From Isoetes taiwanensis (lineage: Eukaryota > Streptophyta > Lycopodiopsida > Isoetales > Isoetaceae): a stretch of DNA of 64,000 nucleotides. Below are positions 1-15,300 of the stretch, piece after piece. A program made the position numbers and the translations under genes. The notes beneath the pieces are model-generated. The model saw nothing but the letters and a program-made list of their open reading frames with translations. It did no database searches and had not been told where the DNA came from. Positions within the stretch are counted from its first letter, which is position 1. The number at the start of each line of letters is the position of its first letter. The stretch lies in contig JAJEKV010000026.1 of the NCBI GenBank assembly GCA_021234155.1, positions 18,260,624 to 18,324,623 on the forward strand, given 5' to 3'.

Positions 1-3000
1 TACGCTACGTATTGCTGTGAGAGGTCTAACCAGTGTCCCAATATGGGAACCGATGGGAGATGGCAGCAAATAAGCAATCTTGAAACGGATATCCTAAATG
101 GGGGCTGATTAACATATATGCCACCAACAAGCCTCAAGTGTAAAGAGCTGTGCTATGGAGAGAGATAAATACGCATCGGGTCACCAACTGGGAAAATCGA
201 TTTTAGGCGGACTTCAACATGACTGATGTATGGGACCAAAAGCTTGGGCTGATCAGGAACCTCCTAGGGAAGAGAGTGGCATGGGACTCTCTTCTCACAC
301 AATGGATTTGCCTTCCTCCCCTCCATCACTCCATACTCCCCGGGTCAAATAAAACAAAAAAGGTATGGATAGAGCTTCTATTTTCGTCTTCCTCGATAGT
401 TCTATTTGGACAACAAGTCAGCCCCGCTCATGCATGCGTTTTGTTGAAGGGACCTTTACCTTCTCACGTTCGATCATGTGCCACAAAAACTAGTATTAGA
501 CCTAAAGGCACACTCCCTTTAAATTTAATAATCGGGCCTCTAGGAAAGGAAGCATCAGAATCCCTTTAGAGAATTTTATTCTCAAAGAGGCCAAGGGAGG
601 AAGGGCCCTAGCATGAAAGCATGGGTTAGACCAATGCCCCGATGAAAGATTGATAAAAAGATGGGGAAGAGAACGTGCCTGTGGTTTTCGAGGGTCTAAA
701 GTTTATCTCTATAATGAAACACGTTTCAAACAAGATTTAGTTTCGTGACCCATTCAACATTGTATATCGAAAGCGAGGAAGAATTAACTAATGAAAGTTA
801 AAGGCAATAGAGGAAGAGGAAGCCCGTGGGGCAGCCATGAGATCCGTGACTATGGTATGTCAAGTGGGATCATGAGAACTCCAAGTGTTTCTTCAGATTG
901 GCAGGATGTCAGTTGGCCGAGAATAGCATTATCTCTGTGAATTGATGACTGCAAAGATCAAGCTTATAAAAGGAGGGCAAGGCACAAGAGCATTCCTCCT
1001 TTACACAACACGAAGGCTTTTGCTGAAGACCTCTTCCAAATGATTACTCCTCCCATTGCTCCAAATGGTTACCCCATCTGGCCAAGGTCTTACAATAAAC
1101 AACGAGGAGAATGGTGACTATTGCTCAGAACCAGAGATGCAGAAATATACAAAGCTGCTAAGTTCTCTAGCTTTGTGGAAATCCCCGCCGATAAGGTTCC
1201 TCACCAGAGTTCTGTATGTAGAATTCTCGGGATATTCTTGGGTTCTTCCCTTTGTTGCAGCAATCAAAGGAGCTGGGCTGTCGTGACATCTCCACCCAGC
1301 CTATAAAATGGATTCATTGCACTCATCCCAAAAGTAAGCTGGTGCCCTGTGCCATCAATGAATGGAGACCGACTGTACTCAACCAATGTTCTGTATAAAG
1401 TGATCATGAAGTCATAGCTATTCAATTTAAACCAATCCTAGCCCGTGGTGATAGGATGTGAATAATCAGCTTCCTCCTTCCAAATAGAAACATCCTTGGG
1501 ACACCACCACTAGGGAGGGGCCCCACCGCAAGCACTCTAGCCTGTGAATGTGTTATGCGCTTAAATCCTGACTTTCGGGCAGGTTTCCAAGTGACACACC
1601 AAGATGGAATGGGTTGAAGGAGGTCATGGCACATATGGGGTTTTGGAAATGTGACTTCATTAATTTAGTTAAGTGGGCTTGAACAAGATGGCATCTCGTG
1701 ATCAAGAGTAGAACGGCCAGCCCTCTCGCCTCTTTTTCACCCTCGCATGTAAAGCGAATCCCATAGGGTCACCCCTCGCTCCTGCACTTCATTCCTTGGA
1801 TCATGGCAAACCTTTTAATCAATGGTGAAGGAATTGAAGCAAGAGGCATGGTAAATGGTTTTAACCTTTCCAGTTCTGAATCAAGGTTGACAATAATGCA
1901 ATATGGATGATACTTTCCTTTTTCTTAAGATATGATGACAAGAGTTTCGAAGTTTCTGTGAGGGGCACTGGGTTCCTTTTTTTTCTATAGCCGAATAGAA
2001 ATGTAAAACCTACCAAATGTGCGCTTATATGGCCATTTGATGGGGTCGCTGATGCTAGGTTAAGGCATGGAATCCTACACACGCCTCGTAAAACTGCGGA
2101 AACTTTTGGGTATGCCTCTTAATCCGCAGAAAATCTAAAAGGTCCGGTGGTTCCAATTGTAGAAAAGATTCAAAAAAGGTCAATCTCAGGTCCCCGCAAA
2201 GCTCTCAACTATGGGACGTGTGACAAAGTAGGCAAATGGGGACCTCAATGCTACACTCACATCTACTATTCGCTTCAAGAATTGTATTAAAAATATGTAT
2301 ATGATCAAATTATGGTAATTATCCAAAGGTGTTCTATGTATGGGGAAAAAAATGTGATTTAGGCCTCACGCAGCTGACCTCTAGGCAACTCCTGATCTTG
2401 TCAATACTACTTAATTCTAGGTTGGTATGACAAACAATTGAATATGGTGAAGAATTGAATCTTCCTTGCGTAATGCCTAAATTCGTACACTCAAAACTCA
2501 ATGAGCGATACTTGATATCTCAATATAATCATATAACATTAACATCCAAAGAACTATATTCTCACGGTTACAAAGATCCATGTTAGCAACTCAACTGTAG
2601 CTTCTTGCCCATCCATGAGCCATTACAATAAAGATCGTGCCATCGCTTTGTTTTCACACGCATATGTACCTTCACCGGGTTATCCTCGCGGATCAAGTGG
2701 GGGATCCTCGCCGCCTCTGTATGTTCATTCGAATCTGATAGCAAATATAACAATTCAAAGACACAAGAACCTATGGTGCAACGCTAGGATCTGGTGACAA
2801 TAAAGAAAACATCATGAACATCAAGAGCAAAGAAATATATCCGTGAGTATCAAACCCTATCATAAACAAACTCCTGACAATGGTAGCTCAACAAATTCTA
2901 CATATGTGCCTCAAGATGTTGCCCGTACCCAAATTACATTCCAAGCCCCTCAGAGGCAGGTGGTGGGTAAACCTCAGAGGCAAGATACCCTCTCAAAATT

Positions 3001-6000
3001 TTACCGTGTCCGCACTGAGGACCTCTTACCATGGGTTTCATAAGAGTTGACTGGACGAAGTAATCCCCTCGCCAGAGAATTCACCAAGGTCACAGAGAGC
3101 ACAAGAACTAATAGAATCACAGAGGAACATGAGTACGCTCGGAGTAAATTTAGGCTAATCGAACCTAGAAGTCTCGGACTCTCGTGAGGTTCCATTAGAC
3201 ATAATCAAATACCAAGACAACAAGAGAGAGCAATGCAAAGACCATGACATGGGAAATTCATTACAATATTTATTAAACATGTGCCTAGATTCTCATACTC
3301 TTTAGCTCTTTGCTTTCCAGGTTGCCCATACAACCTAACCATGCTCTAAGTAGCTAACTCCATTGGTGAAGATCATGATCACAATACAAACATGGAGGAA
3401 GTTACGAAATCGACTGCCATTGATGTAGCTTCAATACCTATATACGCTATCGGACAAGGAAAGATACTAACATCTTCATAATGCAAAACTTAATTTCAAA
3501 CCATCTTCCCATGAGGAATACAACGCCCGTAACGCTTCTTATACTTTGAATCCATTAGCCATGATGCTCTTTGATAAAAATACAATGCAACAACTTGAAA
3601 ACTTTACACATGACTCGACTAGCCAGACTTCATGCTATAGTCACATTCGTGAACCCCCAAGCTTCATACATGGCTCTCCTTGTACCAATAAAATCTGCCT
3701 CTCAACTTCAATAACTTGATGTCGATGACCGCTTTATTCCTATTTCAAGATCCACATAACTTGATGCTAAAATCCTTGATGCCGAGGGTTCGCTGGATTT
3801 AGACAGGCTAGACTACTTTTCAGCAATAGCCCCATCTCCATGAGCTAAGAAAGATACTTTTATCCCAAACCTAGAATTTTACCTTCAGTAGTTAGGAGCA
3901 ATTATCAAACAATGCATATTCTTACTATTATGATTATTCTCGCCAGCTCTTCATGCCTCGGGATCTCCTCTCGGGCCGCTTAAGCTCGAATGCAACCCCA
4001 CCTAATTCCATCTAAGAGGACTTAGCTTCATACTAGACATGCAAATAACTGAGAAAGGCAAAGAAATACAAGACCAACAAAAATAAAGCACAAAACCAAA
4101 ATGACAAAAACATAACATGAAATACAAATGGCTTGAGAGCTCGGTGCCTACTCAGATCCAATCTTAATTCTTGCCTTTTTAAAGTTTCCATGCTGAATCG
4201 GCGCTCTTCATGTAATATTCAGCCATTCTGACTTAAAATCAGCCTTACATGGATGTTTCCAATCATTGATTTTCTTCTCTAGCCTTATGAGTCTCCAACA
4301 AAAATCATGTGCATCTAATCATGGCAGCTCATAGCACACCCTACCGGATCAAAAGCAAAACCCCACCTGATAATTCTTTCCACATAGACCTCTTGACCCC
4401 TTTGTAATTGATTGCGCCTCCAAAGATCGCCTTTCTAGCTCCAAGAAGCAACCGCGTATTAGAATAGCATAGTGCAAATAATTCTGACTCAGCATCACTA
4501 TTTCTGTCATAACTTTTCATACTGATGAGTTTTGGCTTGATCAGACTCCATTCCGGAAAGCTTACTTAAAGACCTTCCAACAAAAGAAAAATCACCTGAA
4601 AAGGATCTCGGGCTGTTGAGATATGATGCTTCCAAATTCTCTGGGTTCCAAACTGCCCGCACTGTTCCTACCTTCATGCTCGCAACAACTTTTCTCCAAA
4701 GATATAAAACTCTAACTTCATGTCGCGATATATGCTATGAATATGTATATACATAAGCATAAATAGGTATACTAACTAATAGGTGGCCATGTGGACCGCT
4801 ACAAAAAGCAAAGGTACGGATGAAATGTGTCGGATAGGAAGGATGGGGGCTAGATGGGCGAATCCAATGGTTCGTGCAAGAGCCTAGCTGCCAACTTGGT
4901 TTCATTGGCTATTCAATGACGCATCACCAGCAAATTGATCTAGTGGGAGATTTTGGTCTACCAAGGCAAGATAAGGGTAAACCTTCCATCCCTAGGGATG
5001 AGACTGGTCTCTCTTCTATAAGTTCTTAAATCGGGCTTCCGCAATATCCTCGGGCCTGAGAAAAAATTTTGGGAGCTTGGCAAGAAGTGCAAGATTTGTT
5101 TCTGTGGATGATGCTCCAAGGGAAGCCTTGGATGTCTCAGCTTATTCCGAATGTACGAATTTGGGAGAAAGACCAGCTCCGCCAGCAATCGTCCACCCTC
5201 GTGATTTTGTCGGGCGGCGATGGCGTGAGTAATTCATTAAGGTGGGGCACTTATGGGAAAGTGACAGATGGATTTTCATGGACTGCATCGAGAGCCCCTT
5301 ACACCAAGTATAGGGTAGGGGATGAAAGGTATTTAAAAAGATAATGAGGAACGCAATTTTTCAAAGGGAATGCGCGTAATGAGGAAAGTATGGATATGTG
5401 GGATGAAGATGGTTAAGGTCGAAAATATAGGGAGTTTGCTAATGCCAACACCTCCACTAAAGGTCACTACATATTGGTCGGATCAAGTAGACGCTAAGGA
5501 ATTATTTCAATCAGTCCGGACTTCTCTCATTTGAAACTAGCGCTTTTTTCGCTGGACGCCTCGCTGATGGCTTAAGCAAATACGACTTTGGTTACTAAAT
5601 AGGGATATAGCATCACGATCTTTGTCCATTAATGTGGGGCCTCCGCTGGACCGGATCTACCCTTCTTCTCGCCTCGTAAATAAACGACTTCCGAAATGGG
5701 TCGCACCACTATCGATTGGATATATGTACCAGCCTATCATGGCCGTAAATACTGGCAGTCGCACGGGAAGATATAATCCAACTCATTCACCAACATATCT
5801 CTTTGCGTGTATGGAACACCGCTGTGGAGTAGCCCTGGTGGCTTAGCTACATCAATGCACTCTAATAAAAACCGGGCTTTAACCAAGAGTGCCCTACGCC
5901 CTGGCCCATCATCAGAATTTGGATCGTGAATTACAATAGAGAACCGACAGATAGGAAGTCCCATTGTGGTTCTACTTCTTTTTAGATGCCATTGGATTCC

Positions 6001-6340
6001 TCGGCATCGATGGATAAGATGGATAATGCGGTACCATCTATCGCCACAGAGATAGAGTTATCTTGAATCCACATTAATTCTGTAAGGGGGAGGTCCTTCA
6101 ATCCTTCTCTCTCTTGGAAAATGGCTAAAAGAACTCGATAGTATCCTCCGGGAGAAGAAGGCACTCTATAAGTAGTAACCCGTGGGTGGAGAAGATCGAA
6201 CTATAACCATGGAGTATTAAGACTTGACCTGTGGATAACCCCGTGATAGAGATAATTCTTCCCATTCATCCCTAATGGGGACATCCACATAATTGATTAT
6301 AATAAATATACATATCCTTACCCTTAAAAGGTGCTACCGG
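1..6340. other. Unrecognised region without a convincing gene
   Basis: I see no domain, tRNA, rRNA or clean repeat in this stretch. The longest open frames are about 60-115 codons, have unremarkable composition and do not resemble any family I know. Composition is close to balanced, and the text reads like old, decayed transposon sequence. No intact LTR, primer-binding site or terminal inverted repeat could be defined by eye. The right edge is set by the start of the 1.1-kb satellite. Confidence 0.5.
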
Positions 6341-6344
6341 ACGA

Positions 6345-9300
6345 CTTCTACTTGCCACATCGAAAGGAGCATGCCAAACTCGCCTCCGCCGCCTTTGTTC
6401 GGTGATTCTCGGCCGCGTTCTCGCCAGTTCCAAGTGCAATAACAGCATTGTCTCGCGCCCCCAAAACGCAAACCCTAGAACCTCGCAAACCCACGGTTTA
6501 CGCTTTGGAGCCTCTCCTTGTCGACTCTACCGACCTTGCTACTGACTTGATCGCGGAGGGGGGTGTTGACGCAGAGCACCTGGACCGCAAAATCCCTAAG
6601 CCGCTAGTTCCGGAATTTCCTCTCCCTAAGGCCCCGACGGATTCCGGCGACTCCTCTCCTAATCGCGATTTGGCTCTGCCAATGGACTCTAACGCCGACA
6701 TTGCCCCTGGAGCAAGCCAAGAGACCACCCAACCCCAAAGAAGTTTCAAAGTACTACTTCCATCACACTCAGAAATAATCGCCTAGGATGTGGATGCTGG
6801 ATACCCGCCGAGATGGAGAGGTTTCTTCTTTGCAAACCGACCTTTGTAACTTGCTCCTCTAAGGTAATTTCGCCATTCTCGACGATTTGCAGGGTCAGAT
6901 TTGCCATTCCGAGCCTCCCTGGGCACCAACGACAAGACATCAAGGGTGTTTCTACAAGGTCAATTCTCGTGATCGCTCGCTGGCTTCTGATGTCTCCGAC
7001 CGACCGAATCGCTTGGGCCTTCTTTGAAGAGGGGCCCCTTTAACGGAGGACTCCAACGGTCGGATAGTGGAACCGGCCCGGAGGGTGGTCATTAGTGTGC
7101 AGGCCTCGAGCCGCCAGAAGGGTCAGCTTCGAACTTTTTTTTGATCCCGCCTTTGGGTCTCCGGACTCTCCCCTCTTGTGAGGGATCCCTGCAAGGTCCT
7201 CGGCCCTCGCTTGACTTTGGGAAGGGTGCCAGCTCGATGTTCTGCAACGGGAAGCCCTCACCGCTCTAATGCTAACCCTTTGGTCTTAGACCTTCTCCTA
7301 AAAATTCTCAAAATTGGGCCGTGGTGTCGAGATGGATTAGGAATCCACCGCAAAAATCAATTCTATTTTCATACAATGCATTAATTGCGAATTTATGAAT
7401 GTCTTGCCACCGCAGTGCTCGACTTCTACTTGCCACATCGGGAGGAGGGACAGGCTCCAAACTCGCCCGCCGGGCTCCCCTGTTCGTGATTCCTGGGCCG
7501 CGTACTCTCTCGGCCAAATCTAAGTGCACGCATCAAGTCTCGCCCCCCAAAAGCAAACCCTTCTAGAACCCCGCAAACCTGCATGTATTTCATGCTTTGG
7601 AGGCCCTCCTCCCCTTGTCGCATTCCTCGCCTGACCTTGCGCTCGCGGGACTTGACGCGGGAGGGGGGGTGTTGACGCTTCGTGAGCACCCGGACATCCT
7701 AAAAATCCCCCGAAGTCGCTTTTGCCCCGACTTCTCTCCCCTAAGGCCCTCGACTCCGGACGGGCTTAATTCTTCGAATCGCTGATTTGGTCAGCTTATC
7801 GACCTTTAACGCCGACATACCTAGGGGACCAAGTTCCGCGGGCTGAAGACACCTGGCCTCCAAGAAGTTTCAGTATCTAATTTCCATCATACCTGTGAGT
7901 CAATTGGCCTAGGATGTGGATGGATACCGCCGCAGAGGGCTGAGTGTTTCTTTCTTTGCAAAACCGAATCTTTGTAACTTGCTTCCTAGGGTAATTTCTA
8001 CCCATTCCCGGACGCATTTGGCAGTGGTCGCATTTGCCATTCTCGAGCCTCCTGCGGTTCGAACGATGACATCGCTGGTTTCTACAAGGCCGGACTCGTG
8101 ACGCTTCCAAGGCCGTTTGACAAGTTCTCCCGACCGACCGAATCTTTGGGCCTTCCCCGGCGAGGGGCCCTCGAACGAGGATCCAACGGGTCCTGGACAG
8201 GGGAACCCTGCCTGAGGGTAACATAGCTGCAGCCCCCCGGGAGCTGCCAGAAGGGCTGCCTCGGGAACTTTGTTGATCCTCAGCCTTTGGGGTCCGGACT
8301 CTCCCCTTGTGAGGGACCCCCGCAAGGTCCTCGCCCGCTTGACTTGGGAAGGGTGCCAAATGGCTGTCTCCGCAATCCGCTGCCCCGACCGCTCTTAATG
8401 CTAAATCTCTTTGACCTAGACCTTCTCCTAAAAATTCAAAATTGGGCTGTGTGGCCGGAGGATGGATTTAGGAATCCAAAATTTCGGCAAAAAACTCAGA
8501 ATTCCCATTTCGCATTAAATGTACTTAATTGCGAATTTTATGAATGTCTTGCTTTTCACTGGCGAAAAGCCACTCAATTTCTACTCTTTAAAGCTACATC
8601 GGGAGGAGGGACATGCCTTAAACTCTTTGCCCTTGGCCAGTTCCCTCTCTTTGCTCAGATTCTCGGGCCGCGAGCTTCGCCAGTCCTGCGCAATGTATCA
8701 TCTTTCGCCCCCAAAACGCAAACCCTTCGAACTCCTAAGAACCTACGTGGTTTACGCTTTGAGGTTTCTCCTTTGTCAATTTCGCCGGACCTTGCGCCGC
8801 GGATTCTGACGTGGGAGGGGGTGTTGACGCCAGAGCACGACCCTAAAATCCCCGAAGCCGCTGCTCCCCGAATTTCTCTCCCTGCCCTGGGACGACGGGC
8901 CACTCTCTCCCACCGATTTGGCTCGGCTTAATGGACTCCTTAACGCCGACATTGCCCCCGAGGGACCAAGTTCGGCCAGAAGACCACCACTTCCAAGTGC
9001 TTTAGCTCACTTTTCATCACACTCGTAGTCAATTGGCTCTAGGATGTGGATGGGGATAATCGTCAGTGGGAGGGCGGAGTGTTTCTTCTTTGCAAACCGA
9101 CCTTGCAACTTGCTTCCTAGGTAATTTCGCCATTCCTGACGAGACGGTTGTGGTCGATTTTCCCATTCTGAGCCTCGTGCCCGAATCCACAAGACATCAA
9201 GTGCGCGTTTCTACAAGGTCAATTTCAGACGCCTCATGGGTTTGGACAAGTTCTCCCACCGACCGAATCTTGGGCTCTCTCCCGGCGAGGGCCCCCGAAC

Positions 9301-12300
9301 GAGGATCCAACGGCTCTGGATAGGGGAACCGGCTCCGGGAGGGTGGTCATTAGCGCAGGTGCCCTCGGGGAGTCAGCCAGAAGGGTCAGCCTCTGAACTT
9401 TTTTGGATCCCGCCTTAAACCGGACTCTCTGTATCCCCTCGCAAAGGTCTCCGGCCCCCGCTTGGCTCGGGAAGGGTGCCAGCTCGGCTGTCTCCCCGCA
9501 ACGGGCTGCCCTCGACCGCTCTAATGCTAACCCTTTGATCTTAGACCTTTCTCCGCCAAAATTTCAAAAAATTGGGTCAGGCCGGAGATGGATTAGGGGC
9601 AAAAATCGAATTTATTTTTCGCACAATGCATTAATTAAGTAATTTATGAATGTCTTGCCACCGCAAAAGTGCTCCCCAACTTCTACTTGCCACATCGGGA
9701 GGAGGACAGGCCCAAACTCTGCCCGCCTGGCCTCCCTTGTTCGTGATTCTACGGCTGCAGCTTCTCGGCCAGTTCCAAGTGCAACAGACCAAGTCTCGCC
9801 CCCCAAAACGCAAACCTTTCTAGAACCCGCAACCCACAGGGGTTTACGCTTTTGAGGCTCCTCCTTGTCGATTCGGCCGGGACCTTTGCGCCGCGGACTT
9901 GACGTGGAGTGGGGGTGTTGACGCCGTGAGCACGGACCCTAAAAATCCCCCCGAAGCCGCTTGCCCCGAATTTCTCTCCCCCAAGGCCCCCGGGACGGAC
10001 GGGCGACCTCCCTCCTCCGGAATCGCGATTTGGCTCTCGCCAATGGACTCAGAACGCCGACATTGCCCTCGAGGACCAAGTTCCGCGGGAAGTAAGACCA
10101 CCACCTCCAAGAACCGCCAAAGTAGCTCACTTCCATCACACTCGTGAGTCAATTGGCCTAGGATGTGGATGGGGATACCGCCGTGGAGGGCGGAGTGTTT
10201 CTTTCTTTGCAAAACCGACCTTGTAACTTGCTTCCTAGGGTAATTTCACCATTCCTGACGATTTGGCAGTGGTCGATTTTCCATTCTCGAGCCTCCCCTG
10301 CGTCTCGAACGACAAGACATCGCCGGGTTTCTACAAGGCCGACCTCGGGACGCCCCGGGTTTGACAAGTTCTCCTGACCGATCTGGAATCTTTTGGGCCT
10401 TCCCCAAGAGGGGCCCTTTAACGGAGGATCCAACTGGCCGGATAGGGGAACCGCCCCGGGAGGGTGGTCATTAGCGCAGCCCCCGGGGCCGCCAGAAGGG
10501 CTGCCTCGGGAACTTTTTGGATCCCGCCTCTTGGGGTCCGGGACTCTCCCCTCTTGTGAGGGATCCCCGCAAGGTCCCGGGCCTCATTTGGCTTGGGGAA
10601 GGGTGCCAGCCTCGGGTTGCCCCGCAACGGGCTGCCCCGACCGCTCTAATGCTAACCCTTTGACCTAGACCTTCTCCTAAAATTTCAAAATTGGGCTATG
10701 TGTTGGAGATGGATTAGGAATCCAAGCTGGCAAAAATCAGAATTTATTTTCGTACAATGCATTAATTGCGAATTTATGAATGTCTTGCCATCGCAAAGCC
10801 CCGACTTCTACTTTGCCACATCGGGAGGAGGACAGGCCCAAACTCCGCCCGCCGGGCCTCTTGTTCAGATTCTACTGCAGCTTCGGGCCAGTTCCAAGTG
10901 CAATGCATTCAAGTCTCGCCCCCCAAAACGCAAAACCCTTCTAGAACCCCGCAACCCACTGTGGTTTACGCTTTGGAGGCTCTCCTTGTCGACTCGCGGG
11001 ACCTTGCGCCGCGGACTTGACGCGGGAGTGGGGGTGTTGACGCCGTGAGCACGGACCCTAAAATCCCCCGGAAGTCGCTTGCCCCCGAATTTCCTCTCCC
11101 CAAGGCCCCCGGGACGGACGAGCCACCTCCCTCTCCTGGAATCGCGATTTGGCTCTCGCCAATGGACTCGAACGCCGACATTGCCCCCCGGGAGTTCCGC
11201 GGGCCGTAAGACCACCCCAACCTCCAAGAACCGGGCCAAAGTAGCTCACTTCCATCACACTCGTAGTCAATTGGCCTAGGATGTGGATGCGGGATACCGC
11301 CGCGGGAGGGCGGAGTGTTTCTTTGCAAAACCGACCTTGTAACTTGCTTCCTAGGGTAATTTCGCCATTCCGACGATTTGGCAGTGGTCGATTTGCCATT
11401 CTCGAGCCTCCCCTGCGTCCTAACGACAAGACATCAAGGGTTTCTACAAGGTCGACCTCGGGATTTCCGCTGGTTTGACAAGTTCTCCTGACCGACTGGA
11501 ATCTTTTGGGCCTTTTGAAGAGGGGCCCCTTAACGGAGGACCCAACGGCCGGATAGGGGAACCGGGCCCGAGGAGGGTGGTCACAGCGCAGCCCCCTGGG
11601 GAGCGCTTGCCAGAAGGGCTGCCTCGGGAACATTTTTTTGATCCCGCCTCTTGGGGTCCGGACTCTCCCTCTTGTGAGGGATCCCCGCAAGGTCCCTGGC
11701 CTCGCTTTGACTTGGGGAAGGGTGCCAGCCGGTTGCCCCCAACCCGGGCTGCCCCCGACCGTTTCTAATGCTAACCCTTTGACCTAGACCTTCTCCAACC
11801 CAAAATTTCAAAATTGGGTCTGTAGGCCGAGATGGATTAGGAATCCACCGGCAAAAAATCAGAATTTATTTTCGTACAATGCATTAATTGGTGAATTTAT
11901 GAATGTCTTGCCATCGCAAAAGCAAAAAGCCCAAAGGCTCAAAGTAGCTCACCCTCACACTTCTACTTGCCACATCGGGAGGGAGGACAGGCCCAAACTC
12001 TCCCTAAGGCTCCATTTGCCATTCCTCGAGTTCCCCTTGCTCCCAGATTCTCGTGACGCCTCGCGGTTTGACAGTTCTGGCAGCAAGAGGGGCCAGGTTC
12101 CAAGGGCAACAGACCAAGTCTCGCCCCCAAAACGCGGGAAACCCCTTCTAGAACCCGGCAACCCACGTGGTTTACTAACCCTTTTGAGGCCCTCTCCTTG
12201 TCGAGATTCGGTAGGGACCTTCGCATAAATGCGCGTAATTTATTTAATGGACTTGACGCGGGAGTGGGGGTGTTGAAGCCGCATTTCTGGAGCACGGACC

Positions 12301-15300
12301 CTAAAATCCCCCCGAAGCCGCTTGCCCCGGAATTTCCTCTCCCCAAGGCCCCCCGGGACTTGACGGGCCACCTCCCTCTCCTGGACCGCGATTTGGCTCG
12401 CCAATGGACTCCGTAACGTTGACATTGCCCCCGGGACCAAGTTCCGCGGGGCAGAAGACCACCCACCTCCAAGAAGCCAAAGTAGCTCACTTCCATCACA
12501 CTCTCAGAGTCAATTGGCCTAGGATGTGGATGCGGATACCGCCGGGAGGGCGGAGTGTTTCTTTCTTTGCAAAACCTAACCTTGTAACTTGCTTCCTAGG
12601 GTAATTTCACCATTCCCGGACGATTTGGCAGTGGTCGATTTGCCATTCTCGAGCCTCCCCTGCGTGCCCGAACGACAAGACATCATGGGTTTCTACAAGG
12701 TCGACCTCGGGACGCCTCGCATGGTTTGACAAGTTCTCCTGACCGATCTGGAATCTTTTGGGCCTTCCCCAAGAGGGGCCCCCGAACGGAGGATCCAATC
12801 TGGGCCGGATAGGGGAACCGGCCCGGAGGGTGGTCATTAGCGCAGCCCCCTGGGGGGAGCCGCCAGAAGGGTCTGCCTCGGGAACTTTTTTGGATCCCGC
12901 CTTTGGGGTCCTGACTCTCCCCTCTTGTATCCCCGCAAGGTCCCTGGCCTCGCTTGGCTTGGGAAGGGTGCGGCCTCTGCTGTCCCCGCAACGCTGCCCC
13001 CGACCGCTCTAATGCTAACCCTTTGACCTAGACCTTCTCCGAAAAATTTCAAAATTGGGTGTGTAGGCCGGAGATGGATTAGGAATCCAAACCGGCAAAA
13101 AATCAGAATTTATTTTCGCATACAATGCATTAATTGCGAATTTATGAATGTCTTGCCACCGCAAAAGCCCCGACTTCTACTTGCCACATCGGGAGGAGGA
13201 CAGGCCCAAACTCGCCCGGCCAGTTCCCCTTGCTCAGATTCTCGGCTGCAGCTTCTCGGCCAGTTCCAAGTGCAACAGACCAAGTCTCGCCCCCCAAAAC
13301 GCAAACCCTTCTAGAACCCGCAACCCACGTGGTTTACGCTTTGAGGCTCTCTCCTTGTCGACTCGGCCGACCTTGCGCCGCGGACTTGACGCGGGAGTGG
13401 GGGTGTTGACGCCAGTGAGCACGGACCCTAAAATCCCCCGAAGCCGCTTGGGTTCTCAATTCCTCTCTCCCCAAGGCCCCGGGACGGGACGGGCGACCTC
13501 CCCCTCCTGGAATCGCGATTTGGCTCGCTTAATGGACTCTTAAACGCCGACATTGCCCCCGGGACCAAGTTCCAGGGTTGAAGACCACCCAACCTCCAAG
13601 AACCGCCAAAGTAGCTCACTTCCATCACACTCGTAGTCAATTGGCCTAGGATGTGGATGCGGGATACCGGCCGTGGAGGGCGGAGTGTTTCTTTTCTTTT
13701 GCAAAACCGACCTTGTAACTTGCTTCCTAGGGTAATTTCACCATTCTGACGATTTGGCAGGGTCGATTTTCCATTCTGAGCCTCCCTGCGTCTCGAACGA
13801 CAAGACATCGCGGTTTCTACAAGGTCGAGCCTCGGGACGCCCTGTTGGTTTGACAAGTTCTCCGGACCGATCCGAATCTTTGGGCCTTCCTTGAAGAGGG
13901 GCCCTTTAACGGAGGATCCAACGGCCGGATAGGGGAACCGGGCCCGGGAGGGTGGTCATTAGCATGCAGCCCCCGGGAGCTGCCAGAAGGGCTGCCTCGG
14001 GAACTTTTTGATCCCGCCTCTTGGGGTCCGGACTCTCCCCTCTTGTGAGGGATCCCCGCAAGGTCCCCGGGCCTCATTTGACTTGGGAAGGGTGCCAGCC
14101 GGGTACCCCCCGCGAACGGCTGCCCCGACCGCTCTAATGCTAACCCTTTGACCTAGACCTTCCAAAAAATTTCAAAATTGGGCTATGTGCTGGAGATGGA
14201 TTAGGAATCCAAATGGCAAAAAATCAGAATTTATTTTCGCATAATGCATTAATTGCGAATTTATGAATGTCTTGCCACCGCAAAAGCCCCCCGACTTCTA
14301 CTTGCCACATCGGGAGGAGGACAGGCCCAAACTCTGCCCGCTGGGTTCCCTTGCTCCGTATTCTCGGCTGCAGCTTCTCGGCTGTGTTCCAAGTGCACGA
14401 CCAAGTCTCGCCCCCAAAACGCAAAACCCTTCTAGAACCTCGCAACCCCGTGGTTTACGCTTTGGAGGCTCTCTCCTTGTCGGACTCTAAGGGACCTTGG
14501 GCGCTCGCGGACTTGACGCGGGAGTGGGGGGTGTTGACGCCGTGAGCACGGATCCTAAAATCCCCCTGAAGCCGCTGCCCCGAATTCCTCTCCCCAAGGC
14601 CCCCGGGACTCCGGGACGGGCCACCTCCCCCTCCGAATCGCGATTTGGCTCGCCAATGGACTCAGAACGCCGACATTGCCCGAGGGACCAAGTTCCGCGG
14701 CCAGAAGACCACCCACCTCCAAGAAGCCAAAGTAGCTCACTTCCATCACACTCGTGAGTCAATTGGCCTAGGATGTGGATGCGGGATACCGCCGTGGAGG
14801 GCGGAGTGTTTCTTTCTTTGCAAAACCGACCTTGTAACTTGCTTCCTAGGGTAATTTCACCCATTCGACGATTTGGCAGGGTCGATTTTCCATTCTGGAG
14901 CCTCCCCGGTGTCCCGAACGACAAGACATCAAGGTTTCTACAAGGCCGACCTCGACGCTTCCGGGTGGTTTGGACAAGTTCTCCCGACCGACTGGAATCT
15001 TTTGGGCCTTCCCCAAGAGGGGCCCTTAAACGGAGGATCCAACGGGTCGGATAGGGGAACCGGCTCCGGAGGGTGGTCATTAGCATGCAGCCCCCGGGAG
15101 CTGCCAGAAGGGCTGCCGGGAACTTTTTGGATCCCGCCTCTTGGGGTCCTGGACTCTCCCCTCTTGTGAGGGATCCCCGCAAGGTCCCGGGCCTCGCTTG
15201 ACTTGGGAAGGGTGCCAGCTCGGCTGTTCCCCGCAACGGGCTGCCCCGACCGCTCTAATGCTAACCCTTTGACCTAGACCTTCTCCTAAAATTTCAAAAT